Part shown: positions 32,874 through 42,016 of the stretch, piece by piece
Layout: each line of letters begins with the position of its first letter
How positions within the stretch are numbered: position 1 is the first letter of the stretch
Source: JAAZIN01 sp964464625
Lineage (GTDB): Bacteria > Bacillota > Dethiobacteria > DTU022
Reading direction: 5' to 3'
DNA length: 64,000 bases
NCBI GenBank assembly: GCA_964464625.1
Contig: CAYXKD010000003.1
Location: 1 to 64,000 of the forward strand
Translations under genes and position numbers: made by a program
Notes under the pieces: generated by a model
Databases searched by the model: none
What the model was told of the DNA's origin: nothing
The model's input: the letters and a program-made list of their open reading frames with translations, nothing else

Positions 32874-33149
32874 ATGAGGGTGACAGATGTCCGGATCCGT
32901 AGGTTTAACGAGGAAGGAAAGATGAGGGCAATCGTATCGGTTACTTTAAACGATCAGTTTGTAATCCACGATGTGCGGGTGATCGAGGGGAACAACGGCT
33001 TCTTTGTGGCCATGCCCAGCAAGCGTACACCCAACGGCGAGTTCAAGGACATTGCTCATCCCATCAATACCGACGCCAGGCAGGAGATCCAACAGGCTAT
33101 ACTGGATGTCTATTTTAGAGAGCTGGAGTTGGAAACTGTTATGGGATAA
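32874..33149 (+). CDS. spoVG: SpoVG
   Basis: RNA/DNA-binding regulator of 91 aa, active early in sporulation and in septation. MRVTDVRIRRFNEEGKMRAI, then FVAMPSKRTPNGEFKDIAHP and the C-terminal helix are typical. AAGGTGG precedes ATG 32874. Confidence 0.98.
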   Translation: MRVTDVRIRRFNEEGKMRAIVSVTLNDQFVIHDVRVIEGNNGFFVAMPSKRTPNGEFKDIAHPINTDARQEIQQAILDVYFRELELETVMG

Positions 33150-33165
33150 GCTAGGGAAGTATATT

Positions 33166-33195
33166 TTGTTACTCCTCCGCTGCCTGTAGTATAAT
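33166..33195 (+). promoter_or_regulatory. sigma-A promoter of glmU
   Basis: TTGTTA (33166-33171), 18 bp and a perfect TATAAT (33190-33195). Confidence 0.6.
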
Positions 33196-33228
33196 CGAGA
33201 TGTAATTTGTACTTAAGGAGGAGCACCT

Positions 33229-34632
33229 ATGGGAGAAATATGGGCTGTAATTTTGGCGGCGGGGGAGGGCAAAAGAATGCTTTCCAGGCTGCCGAAAGTA
33301 CTGCATCCGCTTTGCGGCCGGCCTATGCTGAGCTATATCGCCGGTAGTGCTGCTGCGGTAGCGGGTGAGCGGGTGATCATCGTAACCGGTCGGGGTTCAC
33401 AGACAGTCCGCAAGGCGATGGGGCCCCGGTGGAAATACGCTTTTCAAGAGGAACAGCTGGGGACAGGACATGCCCTCATGCAGGCGATGCCACTCCTGCC
33501 GGAGGAAGGATCCCTGCTAGTTCTTTGCGGTGATACACCGCTGCTTGAAAAAGGTCACCTGGAGCAGTTGCTCCTGGATCATAGAGGCAATGCGGCAACG
33601 GTTATGACCACAGAACTGGCAGACCCCTTTGGGTATGGCAGGGTTGTTCGCGATTGCAGCGGAGGTCTGCTCGGGATTGTTGAAGAGAGCGATGCCTCGG
33701 AGGGGCAAAAAAAAATCCGTGAGATAAATAGCGGCACTTATTGCTTCGATATAAAACAGTTGCAATTATTTTTACCCCGCCTTTCTTCCGCCAATGTTCA
33801 GCAGGAATATTATCTTCCCGATATATTTACCCTGATAAGAGAGCAGGCCTTGCCCACCGGAATCTGCACTGTCGGTGAATGGCAGGTAGCCCTGGGGATT
33901 AATGATCGCCGTCAGCTTGCCGTGGCGTCGGAAATCATGCGTGAACGGATCAACGCCTCTCTCATGCTGCAGGGTGTAACCATGATAGATCCCTCCTCTG
34001 TCTACATCGATTATGATGTGCAGATCGGGCCGGACACGGTGATTATGCCGCAGACATTGATTCAGGGGCGCACTGTGATCGGCTCGGGCTGTTGTATAGG
34101 CCCCGTTGCGCAGATCATCGATGCAGAGATAGGTGACGGGGTGTCCTTCCGGCAATCGGTGATTGAGGAGAGCGTCATCAAAAATGAAGCCCGGGTGGGC
34201 CCTTTTGCTTATATACGCCCCGGTTGCACCATCGGACCAAAAGTGAAAATTGGCGATTTTGTTGAGGTTAAAAATGCCCAAATCGACTCTGAAGCCAAGG
34301 TGCCCCACCTGAGCTATGTCGGCGATGCGGACATCGGGAGCGGAGCAAACCTGGGAGCGGGGGTACTGGTGGTTAACTATGACGGACGAAAGAAACATCG
34401 CACCTCTATCGGGCGGGGAGCCTTTATCGGCTGCAACAGCAATCTTGTCTCCCCGCTGGATGTAGGCGCAGGCGCCTTTGTTGCCGCCGGATCGACCCTG
34501 ACCAGGAATGTGCCTCCCGGCGCTCTGGCAATAACCAGGACAGAACAAAAAAACCTACCCGGGGCGGCGGAACGGCTGCTGGATAAAGCACCTCAGCAGC
34601 AGGAAAAGGGTGGGGCTAAGGAGAATGGTTAA
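33229..34632 (+). CDS. glmU: bifunctional GlcNAc-1-P uridyltransferase / GlcN-1-P acetyltransferase
   Basis: Makes UDP-GlcNAc for peptidoglycan. The 467-aa protein has the pyrophosphorylase domain (LAAGEGKRM, LCGDTPLL) and from about residue 250 the left-handed beta-helix of hexapeptide repeats with the acetyltransferase active site (HLSYVGDADIG, NYDG). AAGGAGGAG precedes the ATG. glmU-prs-rplY-pth is the conserved Firmicute operon. Confidence 0.98.
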   Translation: MGEIWAVILAAGEGKRMLSRLPKVLHPLCGRPMLSYIAGSAAAVAGERVIIVTGRGSQTVRKAMGPRWKYAFQEEQLGTGHALMQAMPLLPEEGSLLVLCGDTPLLEKGHLEQLLLDHRGNAATVMTTELADPFGYGRVVRDCSGGLLGIVEESDASEGQKKIREINSGTYCFDIKQLQLFLPRLSSANVQQEYYLPDIFTLIREQALPTGICTVGEWQVALGINDRRQLAVASEIMRERINASLMLQGVTMIDPSSVYIDYDVQIGPDTVIMPQTLIQGRTVIGSGCCIGPVAQIIDAEIGDGVSFRQSVIEESVIKNEARVGPFAYIRPGCTIGPKVKIGDFVEVKNAQIDSEAKVPHLSYVGDADIGSGANLGAGVLVVNYDGRKKHRTSIGRGAFIGCNSNLVSPLDVGAGAFVAAGSTLTRNVPPGALAITRTEQKNLPGAAERLLDKAPQQQEKGGAKENG

Positions 34633-34664
34633 AAGCGCAGTTATAATAAATAGGGGGTAATGGG

Positions 34665-35606
34665 GTGGGCAATAAAAGGATCAAGCTTTTTTGCGGCAGT
34701 GCTAATCGCAGTCTGGCGGAGGAGATAGCCAGTTGCATCGGGATTCCCCTGGGGGAGGCGGAGGTGGGGCGCTTTAGCGACGGCGAAATCCGGATCGGTA
34801 TCCGGGAAAGCGTCCGCGGCACAAACGTGTTTTTGATTCAGCCTATGAGCAATCCCATTAACGAGCACATTATGGAACTATTGATCCTTATCGATGCTCT
34901 TAAAAGGGCTTCTGCCCGCTCGGTAAATGCGGTCATCCCCTATTACGGCTATGCCCGGCAGGACCGTAAAACACGGGCGCGGGATCCCATTACAGCGAAG
35001 CTGCTGGCCGATCTGATTATCGCTGCCGGAGCGGGCAGGGTGGTGGCGATGGACCTGCATGCCGGCCAGATCCAGGGCTTTTTTAATATTCCTTTTGATC
35101 ACCTCACCGCCATGCCCATCATAGCCAACTATCTCAAACAGAAGAATATTTCTGAAGGGGTGGTCGTTTCACCCGACCTCGGAGGGTTGACCCGTGCCCG
35201 TGAGCTGGCCAACAGGCTGGGGTTGCCCATTGCTGTGATCGACAAGAAAAGGCCAGCACCCAACGAAGTTGAAATAATGAACATAATAGGCAGGGTAAAA
35301 AACAAGGTGGCTATTTTAATTGATGATATTATTGACACCGCGGGAACCATGGCGTTGGCTGGGCAGGCCTTGAAAGACGAAGGGGCGCTGCAGGTTTATG
35401 CTTGCTGTACCCACCCGGTATTTTCTGGGCCGGCTGTTGAACGTCTCAGCAGCGCCCCCATTGAAGAGGTCATCTATACAAACACCATACCTGTAGAGGC
35501 GGCGCTGCCGCGGACAAAATTTCATGTGCTTTCTGTTGCGCCGCTTATTGGAGAGGCGATCATCCGGGTTAATCAGGAGCGCTCGGTAAGTGAACTTTTT
35601 GATTGA
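34665..35606 (+). CDS. prs: ribose-phosphate pyrophosphokinase
   Basis: Makes PRPP. The 313-aa enzyme shows YYGYARQDRK, the divalent-metal segment VVAMDLHAGQIQGFF and the PRPP loop VAILIDDIIDTAGTM. The GTG start 34665 follows GGGGG(T)AATGGG. PRPP feeds hpt, pncB and purC encoded nearby. Confidence 0.98.
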   Translation: MGNKRIKLFCGSANRSLAEEIASCIGIPLGEAEVGRFSDGEIRIGIRESVRGTNVFLIQPMSNPINEHIMELLILIDALKRASARSVNAVIPYYGYARQDRKTRARDPITAKLLADLIIAAGAGRVVAMDLHAGQIQGFFNIPFDHLTAMPIIANYLKQKNISEGVVVSPDLGGLTRARELANRLGLPIAVIDKKRPAPNEVEIMNIIGRVKNKVAILIDDIIDTAGTMALAGQALKDEGALQVYACCTHPVFSGPAVERLSSAPIEEVIYTNTIPVEAALPRTKFHVLSVAPLIGEAIIRVNQERSVSELFD

Positions 35607-35657
35607 GTTGATACCATCTTCCATCATGGGTATACTTGACGTCGAGGAGGTAATAGC

Positions 35658-36335
35658 ATGGATCGAATGTTGCTTGAAGCAGAAAAACGTGATTCTCTGA
35701 CCAGGGGGGAGCTAAACCAGCTGCGCCGGGAGGGGAAAATTCCAGCGGTAATCTATGGCCGGGGTAAGGATACTCAATCGCTGTTCGTTGATGGCCGCCT
35801 TTTAAGGCAGGTGCTGGCCGCGGGCGGGACCAACGTTCTCATAGATCTGAAGATCGGTGGCGCCTCCGGGGCCCAGGCTGAGACAGTGATGCTTAAAGAA
35901 ATTCAGAGGCATCTCTTGCAACAGGACCGGCTGTTGCATATCGATTTTATTCGCATTTCCATGGAAGATGAAATTGAAGTAGATGTTCCGTTGAACTTTA
36001 CCGGGGATGCTGCCGGCATTGAGGAAGGTGGAATTCTTCAGTATCTCTTGCGTGAGGTAAGCATTAAATGTCTTCCTGGGAATATCCCCGAGTTGTTTGA
36101 AGTGGATATATCCTCTCTGAATATAGGGGAAGGGCTTAGCGCCTCCGCTCTCACTCTTCCGGAAGGGATAACACTGCTGACCGATCCCGATGAAGCACTG
36201 GTCCAGATGCTTGCCCCGGCAGCGGAAGAGGAAGAAGAGCTGCCTGAAGATGAAGAAGAATTAGAAGAAGAGGCGACCGAAGAGGAAGAAGGGGCAAAGG
36301 CGGATCTGCCGGGTGGGGAGGAGGCCGGAGAATAA
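35658..36335 (+). CDS. rplY: 50S ribosomal protein L25/Ctc
   Basis: Binds 5S rRNA; the long Ctc form is a general-stress protein in Bacillus. The 225-aa protein has the L25 domain (1-95), the TL5 C-terminal beta domain and an unusually acidic tail of about 35 residues consisting mostly of Glu and Asp. GAGGAGG precedes ATG 35658. Its TAA is followed directly by the proposed pth start. Confidence 0.95.
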   Translation: MDRMLLEAEKRDSLTRGELNQLRREGKIPAVIYGRGKDTQSLFVDGRLLRQVLAAGGTNVLIDLKIGGASGAQAETVMLKEIQRHLLQQDRLLHIDFIRISMEDEIEVDVPLNFTGDAAGIEEGGILQYLLREVSIKCLPGNIPELFEVDISSLNIGEGLSASALTLPEGITLLTDPDEALVQMLAPAAEEEEELPEDEEELEEEATEEEEGAKADLPGGEEAGE

Positions 36336-36932
36336 ATTTATTACCGTAAACGGTTTAAAGAAAAGTATCTTTTTGCCGTTATCGGCCTGGGTAATCCCGG
36401 GGATCGTTACCGCGGAACAAGACACAACTTAGGCTACCGGGTGGTGGAAGCTTTCTCCCGGAAGATTAATGCTGGGAAGACATTCCATTTATGCCACTCT
36501 ATCTGCGCCGCTGCCCTTTACCGCTCAAAGCCGCTGCTCCTGGTTCAGCCGCTTACTTATATGAACCTGAGCGGCCGGGCTGCTTCTGACCTGATGCGGC
36601 GCTATCGCCTTGAGCCTGAGCAGATGGTTTTAATCTATGACGATCTCGATCTGCCCCCCGGCCGGATAAGATTACGGCGCAGCGGCGGCAGCGCCGGTCA
36701 CAGGGGTGTCCAATCCGTCATCAATGCCACCGGGACAGACCTTTTTTTGCGCCTGCGCATAGGTATAGGCAAACCGCTCTGCGGGGAAAGTGCAGATTAT
36801 GTTCTAGCGGTCCCGCCGCCGGAGGAACAGAAGCTGCTTGATAATGCCGTGGAGCGGGCGGTAGAGGCCCTTGCAGTTCTCATTGATACAGGGCTGGAAG
36901 AGGCGATGAGCAAGTTCAACCAGTCGAATTAG
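36336..36932 (+). CDS. pth: peptidyl-tRNA hydrolase, probable ATT start
   Basis: Recycles peptidyl-tRNA. The conserved N-terminus (AVIGLGNPGDRYRGTRHNLG) with Asn20 and catalytic His30 is encoded upstream of the first in-frame GTG (36441). No ATG, GTG or TTG lies in this frame between the rplY stop and the core. The ATT at 36336, immediately after the rplY TAA and 11 nt behind GGGGAGGAGG, is the best start and gives 198 aa. Later motifs (TYMNLSGRAASDL, YDDLDLPPGRIRLR, GSAGHRGVQS) are normal. A base-call error in the T run near 36371 is the main alternative. Confidence 0.85.
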   Translation: MYYRKRFKEKYLFAVIGLGNPGDRYRGTRHNLGYRVVEAFSRKINAGKTFHLCHSICAAALYRSKPLLLVQPLTYMNLSGRAASDLMRRYRLEPEQMVLIYDDLDLPPGRIRLRRSGGSAGHRGVQSVINATGTDLFLRLRIGIGKPLCGESADYVLAVPPPEEQKLLDNAVERAVEALAVLIDTGLEEAMSKFNQSN

Positions 36933-36997
36933 CGCTGTTGCCTGTAAAGGGCTGGCCCGGATTAGATTCCGTCTTCTGCAGGCGGAATTTTGTTTTG

Positions 36998-37050
36998 CGC
37001 TCTTTCTCATCCACAGGATGGCCCTTATGTCATGGTAAGGGCAAAGAGCG
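36998..37050. other. three-way-junction inverted repeat between pth and fin
   Basis: CGCTCTTT (36998-37005) pairs with AAAGAGCG (37043-37050). Inside are a CATCC-ACA-GGATG hairpin (37008-37020) and a GCCCTTA/TAAGGGC hairpin with an 8-nt loop (37021-37042). All three helices are perfect and only two bases are unpaired at the junction. GGAGGAG follows, and then a perfect hairpin ACAGCAGC/GCTGCTGT (37061-37079). It is unlike a simple terminator; identity unknown. Confidence 0.55.
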
Positions 37051-37164
37051 GAGGAGTTCAACAGCAGCTGTGCTGCTGTATTACTGTCAGGCTTCCGGAT
37101 ACAATCGTTCCCGTCGGGGAAGCATAAACATAGATCTTGCTTGAATATGATGGTGGGAGAGTGA

Positions 37165-37386
37165 ATGAAGGTTACTTATATATGTGATCGCTGCGGCACG
37201 ATCATCGGCTCGCTTGGCCTGACCAGGGATGAGCTGCAGCAGATGGGTCTGGAGACGTGGGATTCAGATCTGGATGAAGATATCATTAAGCCGGCCCCGA
37301 CCGGTCCCCTTTTCATTTACTCCCTTTGCAATCATTGTGTTGATGCCGCTTCTGTTCATGAGATTAAGTGGATATGCCTGAAGTAG
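37165..37386 (+). CDS. fin: anti-sigma-F factor Fin
   Basis: Small zinc-ribbon-like protein that in Bacillus shuts off sigma-F so that sigma-G can take over. The 73-aa sequence has YICDRCGTIIGSL and SLCNHCVDA, the paired CxxC motifs, and the gene lies between pth and mfd as in Bacillus (yabK). GGTGGGAGAG precedes ATG 37165. Confidence 0.88.
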   Translation: MKVTYICDRCGTIIGSLGLTRDELQQMGLETWDSDLDEDIIKPAPTGPLFIYSLCNHCVDAASVHEIKWICLK

Positions 37387-37467
37387 CGGGGTACGCACCG
37401 GCTCCGCAGTTGTTGATGTGGTACATAATTCGCAAGATTCATACACCGCCAGGGAAGGGGGCAGGCT

Positions 37468-40400
37468 ATGCTATTCCACGATTTTTTGACAGAGTGGCCT
37501 CGTGATCGATCCTTTGCCGAATTGCTTAAACTGCTCTCTGCCGGGGAAAGCTGCCGCGCTTCGGTTACCGGCCTTGATGGAAGCGCCAGATCTTTCATGC
37601 TTGCCGGGATGCTTCTGAATGGCTGTTGCCAGGCAATCGTCATTACCCCTGATATGGCGCGTGCAGAAAAAATATATGAGGATCTCCTTGCCTTCCTACC
37701 CTCCGGCCTGGTCAATCTTTTACCGGCACGGGATCTTTTTATGACGCCCCACCTTCTTACCCGAAGCACGGAGCAGCGGTGGCAGCGCCTTGCTTTTATG
37801 GAGTGGCTTCACCGAAAAGGAGAGGGGATCTATGTCGCACCTTTTACCGCCCTTATTTCCAAAGCATTGTCTCCGGAAACCTGGCGCAGCGTACTGCTCA
37901 CGCTGCAGGTAGGTTCTGAAATTGACCGCGAACAGCTGCTGGAAAGGTTGATTGAAAGCGGATATGAAAGAGCCCCTCTTACCGAGTTTAGGGGCCAGTT
38001 CAGTGCCCGCGGTGAAATTATTGATATCTACCCTCCTGGAGGGGGGATGCCCTTGCGTGTAGAGCTCTTTGATCGCGTTATAGAATCTCTCCGCCTCTTT
38101 GATCCGGCAACGCAGCGTTCAACAGAACATCTCGGGGGAATTGACATCCTGCCTGCTTTTGAGCTGGTTTTGCCGCGAGAATATTATCTTGAGGGCAGGC
38201 GGCGGATCCAGAGTGAAATGGAAGGGGTTCTCTCCGGGCTGCGGCGGCTAGGCGAACAGGAGAGGGCAGCGGAGCTGAAAACAAATACAGGGCAGCACCT
38301 GGAGCGCCTGGGCGAACCGGGTGGTCTGGATCTGCTTCCCAGCTATTATAAATATTTTTATGGTGGCGGCGCCTCTCTTTTGGACTATCTTCCTCCGGGA
38401 TCCGTTGTTTTTGTCGATGAGCCTGCTGCTGTTCAGGAGCAGGCTGAGGCTTTGCACCGGGATCTTCTGCAACACCATGACACCGCTTTTGCCGGAGGCG
38501 GGCAGCTGCCGGGGCACCTGGATTATTTTTGGAAAATCCAGGATCTTTTTTCCCGGTATTCGGGATCCATCATTGCCCTGAGCCTTTTTCCTTCTTCACC
38601 GGATTTTCTGGAGATAAGGGGGGAAGTTCCTATAAATGGGGTTAATATGACTCATTATCACGGGCAGTGGCAAACGCTGCAGGAGGATTATTTGAAATGG
38701 ACTTCTGCAGGTTACCGGATTCTTTTTTTGGCAGCCTCTCCGGAAAGGACCGCAGGGCTGCAGCAAATCTTAATGGAACAGGATCTTGCCGTAGGCATCG
38801 ATTCTGATTCTTCCTGGTCTTCCGGTGAAGCCCGGGTGGCAGCTGCGGGGCTGGAGGAAGGTTTTCTCATGCCTTCGCTTTCGCTGGCTGTAGTTACGGA
38901 GCATAATATTTTTCCACGTCGTCGCAAGAGGAGACGTCTGGCGCAGCAGGAGGGGGTCAGGCTGCGCGATTACCGGGAACTGGCAGTGGGAGATTACGTG
39001 GTACATGAGCAGCACGGGGTTGGCAAATATATGGGTTTAAGCACGCTGGAGATCGATGGGATATGCCGGGACTATCTGCTGCTTCACTATCGGGGGACCG
39101 ACAGGCTCTATATCCCCATAGAACAGATCGAAGTGATTCGGAAGTATATCGGGTCTGAGGGGAAAAGGCCGCGGGTGCACAGCCTGGGCAGCGGTGAATG
39201 GCAGCGGGTGAAAAACAGGGTCAAAGAATCGGTGCAGGAGATGGCCCGGGAGCTGCTCGCCCTCTATGCTTCCCGCGAGATGGTGTCCGGTTACACTTTC
39301 AGTTCCGATCACCCCTGGCAGCTCGAATTTGAATCGCTGTTTCCCTATGAAGAGACCCCCGATCAACTGCAGGCTATCGCCGATGTGAAGGCAGACATGG
39401 AGAAAGAGCATCCTATGGATCGCCTCATCTGCGGCGATGTGGGTTACGGCAAGACAGAGGTGGCTCTACGGGCCGCCTTTAAAGCGGTTATGGAGGGGAA
39501 GCAGGTAGCTCTGCTTGTGCCCACTACGGTTCTGGCGCAGCAGCATTTTCGGACATTTTCAGAGCGCTATGCCGAATTTCCTTTCCGGGTGGCCCAGCTG
39601 AGTCGTTTTATTGCACCGGCGGCGCAGAAGGAGATTCTAAAAGAACTGGCTTGCGGGAAAATAGATATAATTATCGGAACACACCGGCTGCTTTCGGGGG
39701 ATATTAAATTCAATGATCTGGGGCTTCTGATTATAGACGAAGAGCAGCGTTTCGGAGTGCGTCACAAGGAAAGATTAAAGCAGCTTCGCCTCTCCGTAGA
39801 TGTTTTAGCCATGACAGCCACCCCCATACCCCGGACGATGCACCTTTCACTCGTCGGGGCAAGGGACCTTAGCGTTATCGAGACCCCTCCGGAGAACCGC
39901 TACCCGGTACAGACTTTTGTTGCTGAATATTCCGAGCACCTGGTTAAGGAAGCGATCCAGCGGGAGTTGAATCGCGGGGGCCAGGTCTATTTTGTGTTTA
40001 ATCGAATTTCAGGGATCAATGCCATGGCCCGAAAGATTCAGGATATGTTTCCAGGTAAAGCGGTAGCTATTGGCCATGGCCGTATGCCGCTGGAGCAGGT
40101 TATGAGCGATTTTATTGAAGGAAAATATCCCATTCTGGTCAGCACGACCATTATCGAAGCGGGGCTGGATATCCCCAACGTGAACACACTGCTGGTTTAC
40201 GATGCCGATCAGTTTGGACTGGCTCAGCTTTACCAGCTGCGCGGGCGGGTGGGGCGTTCACACCGCCTTGCTTACGCCTATCTCACCTATCGCCGGGAAA
40301 AAATGATCACAGAAGATGCAAAGAAAAGGCTGCAGGCGATCAAGGAATTCACCGAGCTAGGATCAGGATTCAAGGTGGCGCTGCGCGACCTGGAGATTCG

Positions 40401-40995
40401 CGGGGCCGGTAATATCCTTGGCGCCGAGCAACATGGTTTTATGGTTGAGATTGGATTTGACCTTTATTGCCGCCTGCTGGAGGAAGCAGTGGCCAAAATC
40501 AAGGAGGTCCCGCTTAAAAAGGATGAGCCTCAACCGCGGCTGGATTTGAAAGTGAACGCATATTTACCCTCATCCTATATCACCAATCAGGACCAGAAGA
40601 TTGATTTTTACCAGCGCATCTATGCTTCGGATTCCGGCGAGGAGTTGGAAGAAGTAGAAGAGGAGATGCGTGATCGTTACGGGGCGCCGCCCTCTCCTGT
40701 AAAAAATCTGCTTGAAGCAGCCTCCTTGCGCCTTCTGGCCAGGCATCTGGGGATCGTCTCCCTGCAGCAGCATGACGGCACCGTGGATATAAGGTTTCAC
40801 CGGGACCGTGGATTTGACACTGTTGGGCTTCATTCAGCGGCGAAAAAGTACCGGGGTCGCCTAACCTTTACTGCCGGGCCATCACCCCGGATCAAATTTC
40901 GGGCCGAGCTCCGTGAAAGGTTGCTTTCCGAGCTGCTCGTATTTTTGGGCGAGCTAAGTGGTGAAGCCGCCTTGACCCTGTCTGAACTTGAGTAA
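37468..40995 (+). CDS. mfd: transcription-repair coupling factor
   Basis: Removes stalled RNA polymerase and recruits UvrA. The 1175-aa protein has a UvrB-like N-terminal region, the RNA-polymerase-interacting domain (VGDYVVHEQHGVGKYMG, near 510), a translocase with Walker A CGDVGYGKTE (near 651) and DEEQRFGV, and the C-terminal TRCF domain. AAGGGGG precedes ATG 37468. Confidence 0.98.
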   Translation: MLFHDFLTEWPRDRSFAELLKLLSAGESCRASVTGLDGSARSFMLAGMLLNGCCQAIVITPDMARAEKIYEDLLAFLPSGLVNLLPARDLFMTPHLLTRSTEQRWQRLAFMEWLHRKGEGIYVAPFTALISKALSPETWRSVLLTLQVGSEIDREQLLERLIESGYERAPLTEFRGQFSARGEIIDIYPPGGGMPLRVELFDRVIESLRLFDPATQRSTEHLGGIDILPAFELVLPREYYLEGRRRIQSEMEGVLSGLRRLGEQERAAELKTNTGQHLERLGEPGGLDLLPSYYKYFYGGGASLLDYLPPGSVVFVDEPAAVQEQAEALHRDLLQHHDTAFAGGGQLPGHLDYFWKIQDLFSRYSGSIIALSLFPSSPDFLEIRGEVPINGVNMTHYHGQWQTLQEDYLKWTSAGYRILFLAASPERTAGLQQILMEQDLAVGIDSDSSWSSGEARVAAAGLEEGFLMPSLSLAVVTEHNIFPRRRKRRRLAQQEGVRLRDYRELAVGDYVVHEQHGVGKYMGLSTLEIDGICRDYLLLHYRGTDRLYIPIEQIEVIRKYIGSEGKRPRVHSLGSGEWQRVKNRVKESVQEMARELLALYASREMVSGYTFSSDHPWQLEFESLFPYEETPDQLQAIADVKADMEKEHPMDRLICGDVGYGKTEVALRAAFKAVMEGKQVALLVPTTVLAQQHFRTFSERYAEFPFRVAQLSRFIAPAAQKEILKELACGKIDIIIGTHRLLSGDIKFNDLGLLIIDEEQRFGVRHKERLKQLRLSVDVLAMTATPIPRTMHLSLVGARDLSVIETPPENRYPVQTFVAEYSEHLVKEAIQRELNRGGQVYFVFNRISGINAMARKIQDMFPGKAVAIGHGRMPLEQVMSDFIEGKYPILVSTTIIEAGLDIPNVNTLLVYDADQFGLAQLYQLRGRVGRSHRLAYAYLTYRREKMITEDAKKRLQAIKEFTELGSGFKVALRDLEIRGAGNILGAEQHGFMVEIGFDLYCRLLEEAVAKIKEVPLKKDEPQPRLDLKVNAYLPSSYITNQDQKIDFYQRIYASDSGEELEEVEEEMRDRYGAPPSPVKNLLEAASLRLLARHLGIVSLQQHDGTVDIRFHRDRGFDTVGLHSAAKKYRGRLTFTAGPSPRIKFRAELRERLLSELLVFLGELSGEAALTLSELE

Positions 40996-41007
40996 GGAGG
41001 CGACAAT

Positions 41008-41925
41008 ATGCCCGGACTCAGAGGTTTTTTATCGCTGGCTACCTGGCTGCTTCTGTTGATCTGCTGTGCAGGCTGTTTGGCTGCGGATGTCCCCGCAGCC
41101 AGGGTAAACGACGTTATCATCTCGCAAAACGATTTGAACCGGTTTATCAGCCTGATGGAGCTATGCAATCCCGGGACAGTTGACCTGCGGGATGACAACC
41201 GGCCAAAAGAAAATGAGCGGGAATTTTTACATCTTCTCATCGGCTTCGAACTGGTGGATCAGGCGGCGGCAAATGCCGGTGTTGTTGTTGCTCCCGGGGA
41301 GCTGGAAGTTAAAATGGGGGAAATGCAGCAGAGTCTTGTACAAAGAGGTTACGCAGGTTCGCTTGCTGAATTTCACAAAAAGTGCAAGGAGCTTTGCCTG
41401 GACCCCGGCGATCTGGCTCTATTTTCTCGTTACCGGTTGCAGGTGGAAGCGCTTTTTGAACAGATGGGCTCAACAGTTCAGGAAGAAGATCTGCTTCGAT
41501 TTGTGGGAGAGAACCCGGAAATTTTCATGCAGCCTGCTGCCGCGGAACTGTACCTCTACCGTTTCAACGATGAGCAGGAAGCAACAGATTGTCTTGTCCG
41601 GTTGGAGCGGGGAACTGCTGCGGAAGAGATCGCAGCCTCCGGGAATGCTCATCGGTCCAACCTGGGGTGGGTTACCGGGGATGACCCCTTTCTGTCGAAG
41701 AAGGTACGCGAGCAGATATTTCCCGCTCATAAAACAGGGAAAGGCTGTCTTATCCGATCCTCCGGAGAGTATCATCTTTACTGGATTCAAAGGGTCAGGC
41801 CTGCAGGGCAGCTCGACTTTACAGATGTAAGGGAAGAAGCATTTCAACTAATAAAAAGCCTTCTTTACGAGCAATTTTACTACACTCTATGGAAAGAGGG
41901 GAGAATTGAACTCCACTGTCGCTAG
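41008..41925 (+). CDS. SurA/PrsA-like peptidyl-prolyl isomerase lipoprotein
   Basis: A 305-aa exported lipoprotein: a signal peptide (LATWLLLLICCAGC) ends in a lipobox with Cys23. A SurA-type N-terminal helical region follows (VNDVIISQNDLNRFISLMEL, 20 residues), and the rotamase-like domain occupies about 165-275 with NLGWVTGDDPFL. It would assist folding of exported proteins. It follows mfd by 12 bp, and the place agrees with the prsA-like gene seen after mfd in Clostridia. Confidence 0.87.
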   Translation: MPGLRGFLSLATWLLLLICCAGCLAADVPAARVNDVIISQNDLNRFISLMELCNPGTVDLRDDNRPKENEREFLHLLIGFELVDQAAANAGVVVAPGELEVKMGEMQQSLVQRGYAGSLAEFHKKCKELCLDPGDLALFSRYRLQVEALFEQMGSTVQEEDLLRFVGENPEIFMQPAAAELYLYRFNDEQEATDCLVRLERGTAAEEIAASGNAHRSNLGWVTGDDPFLSKKVREQIFPAHKTGKGCLIRSSGEYHLYWIQRVRPAGQLDFTDVREEAFQLIKSLLYEQFYYTLWKEGRIELHCR

Positions 41926-41935
41926 TTTTGGGAAT

Positions 41936-41965
41936 GCATAAAACCTCTATCGAAGATAAATACTA
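41936..41965 (+). promoter_or_regulatory. sigma-G-like promoter of spoVT
   Basis: GCATA (41936-41940), an 18-bp spacer and AATACTA (41959-41965) match the forespore consensus GHATR-N18-CATWHTA except for one base. spoVT is a sigma-G gene in Bacillus. Confidence 0.55.
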
Positions 41966-42016
41966 ATTTCAGAACAGAGATTTATTGCCTGGAACTTCAC
42001 AAAGGAGGAAACAGTG

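Noticed and set aside
36441..36932. GTG 36441 as the pth start
   Set aside because: It would remove the GLGNPG and TRHN motifs, including the catalytic His, which are encoded in frame just upstream.
36998..37050. Hammerhead ribozyme in the three-way junction
   Set aside because: The CUGANGA and GAAA core strands are not in the required places on either strand.
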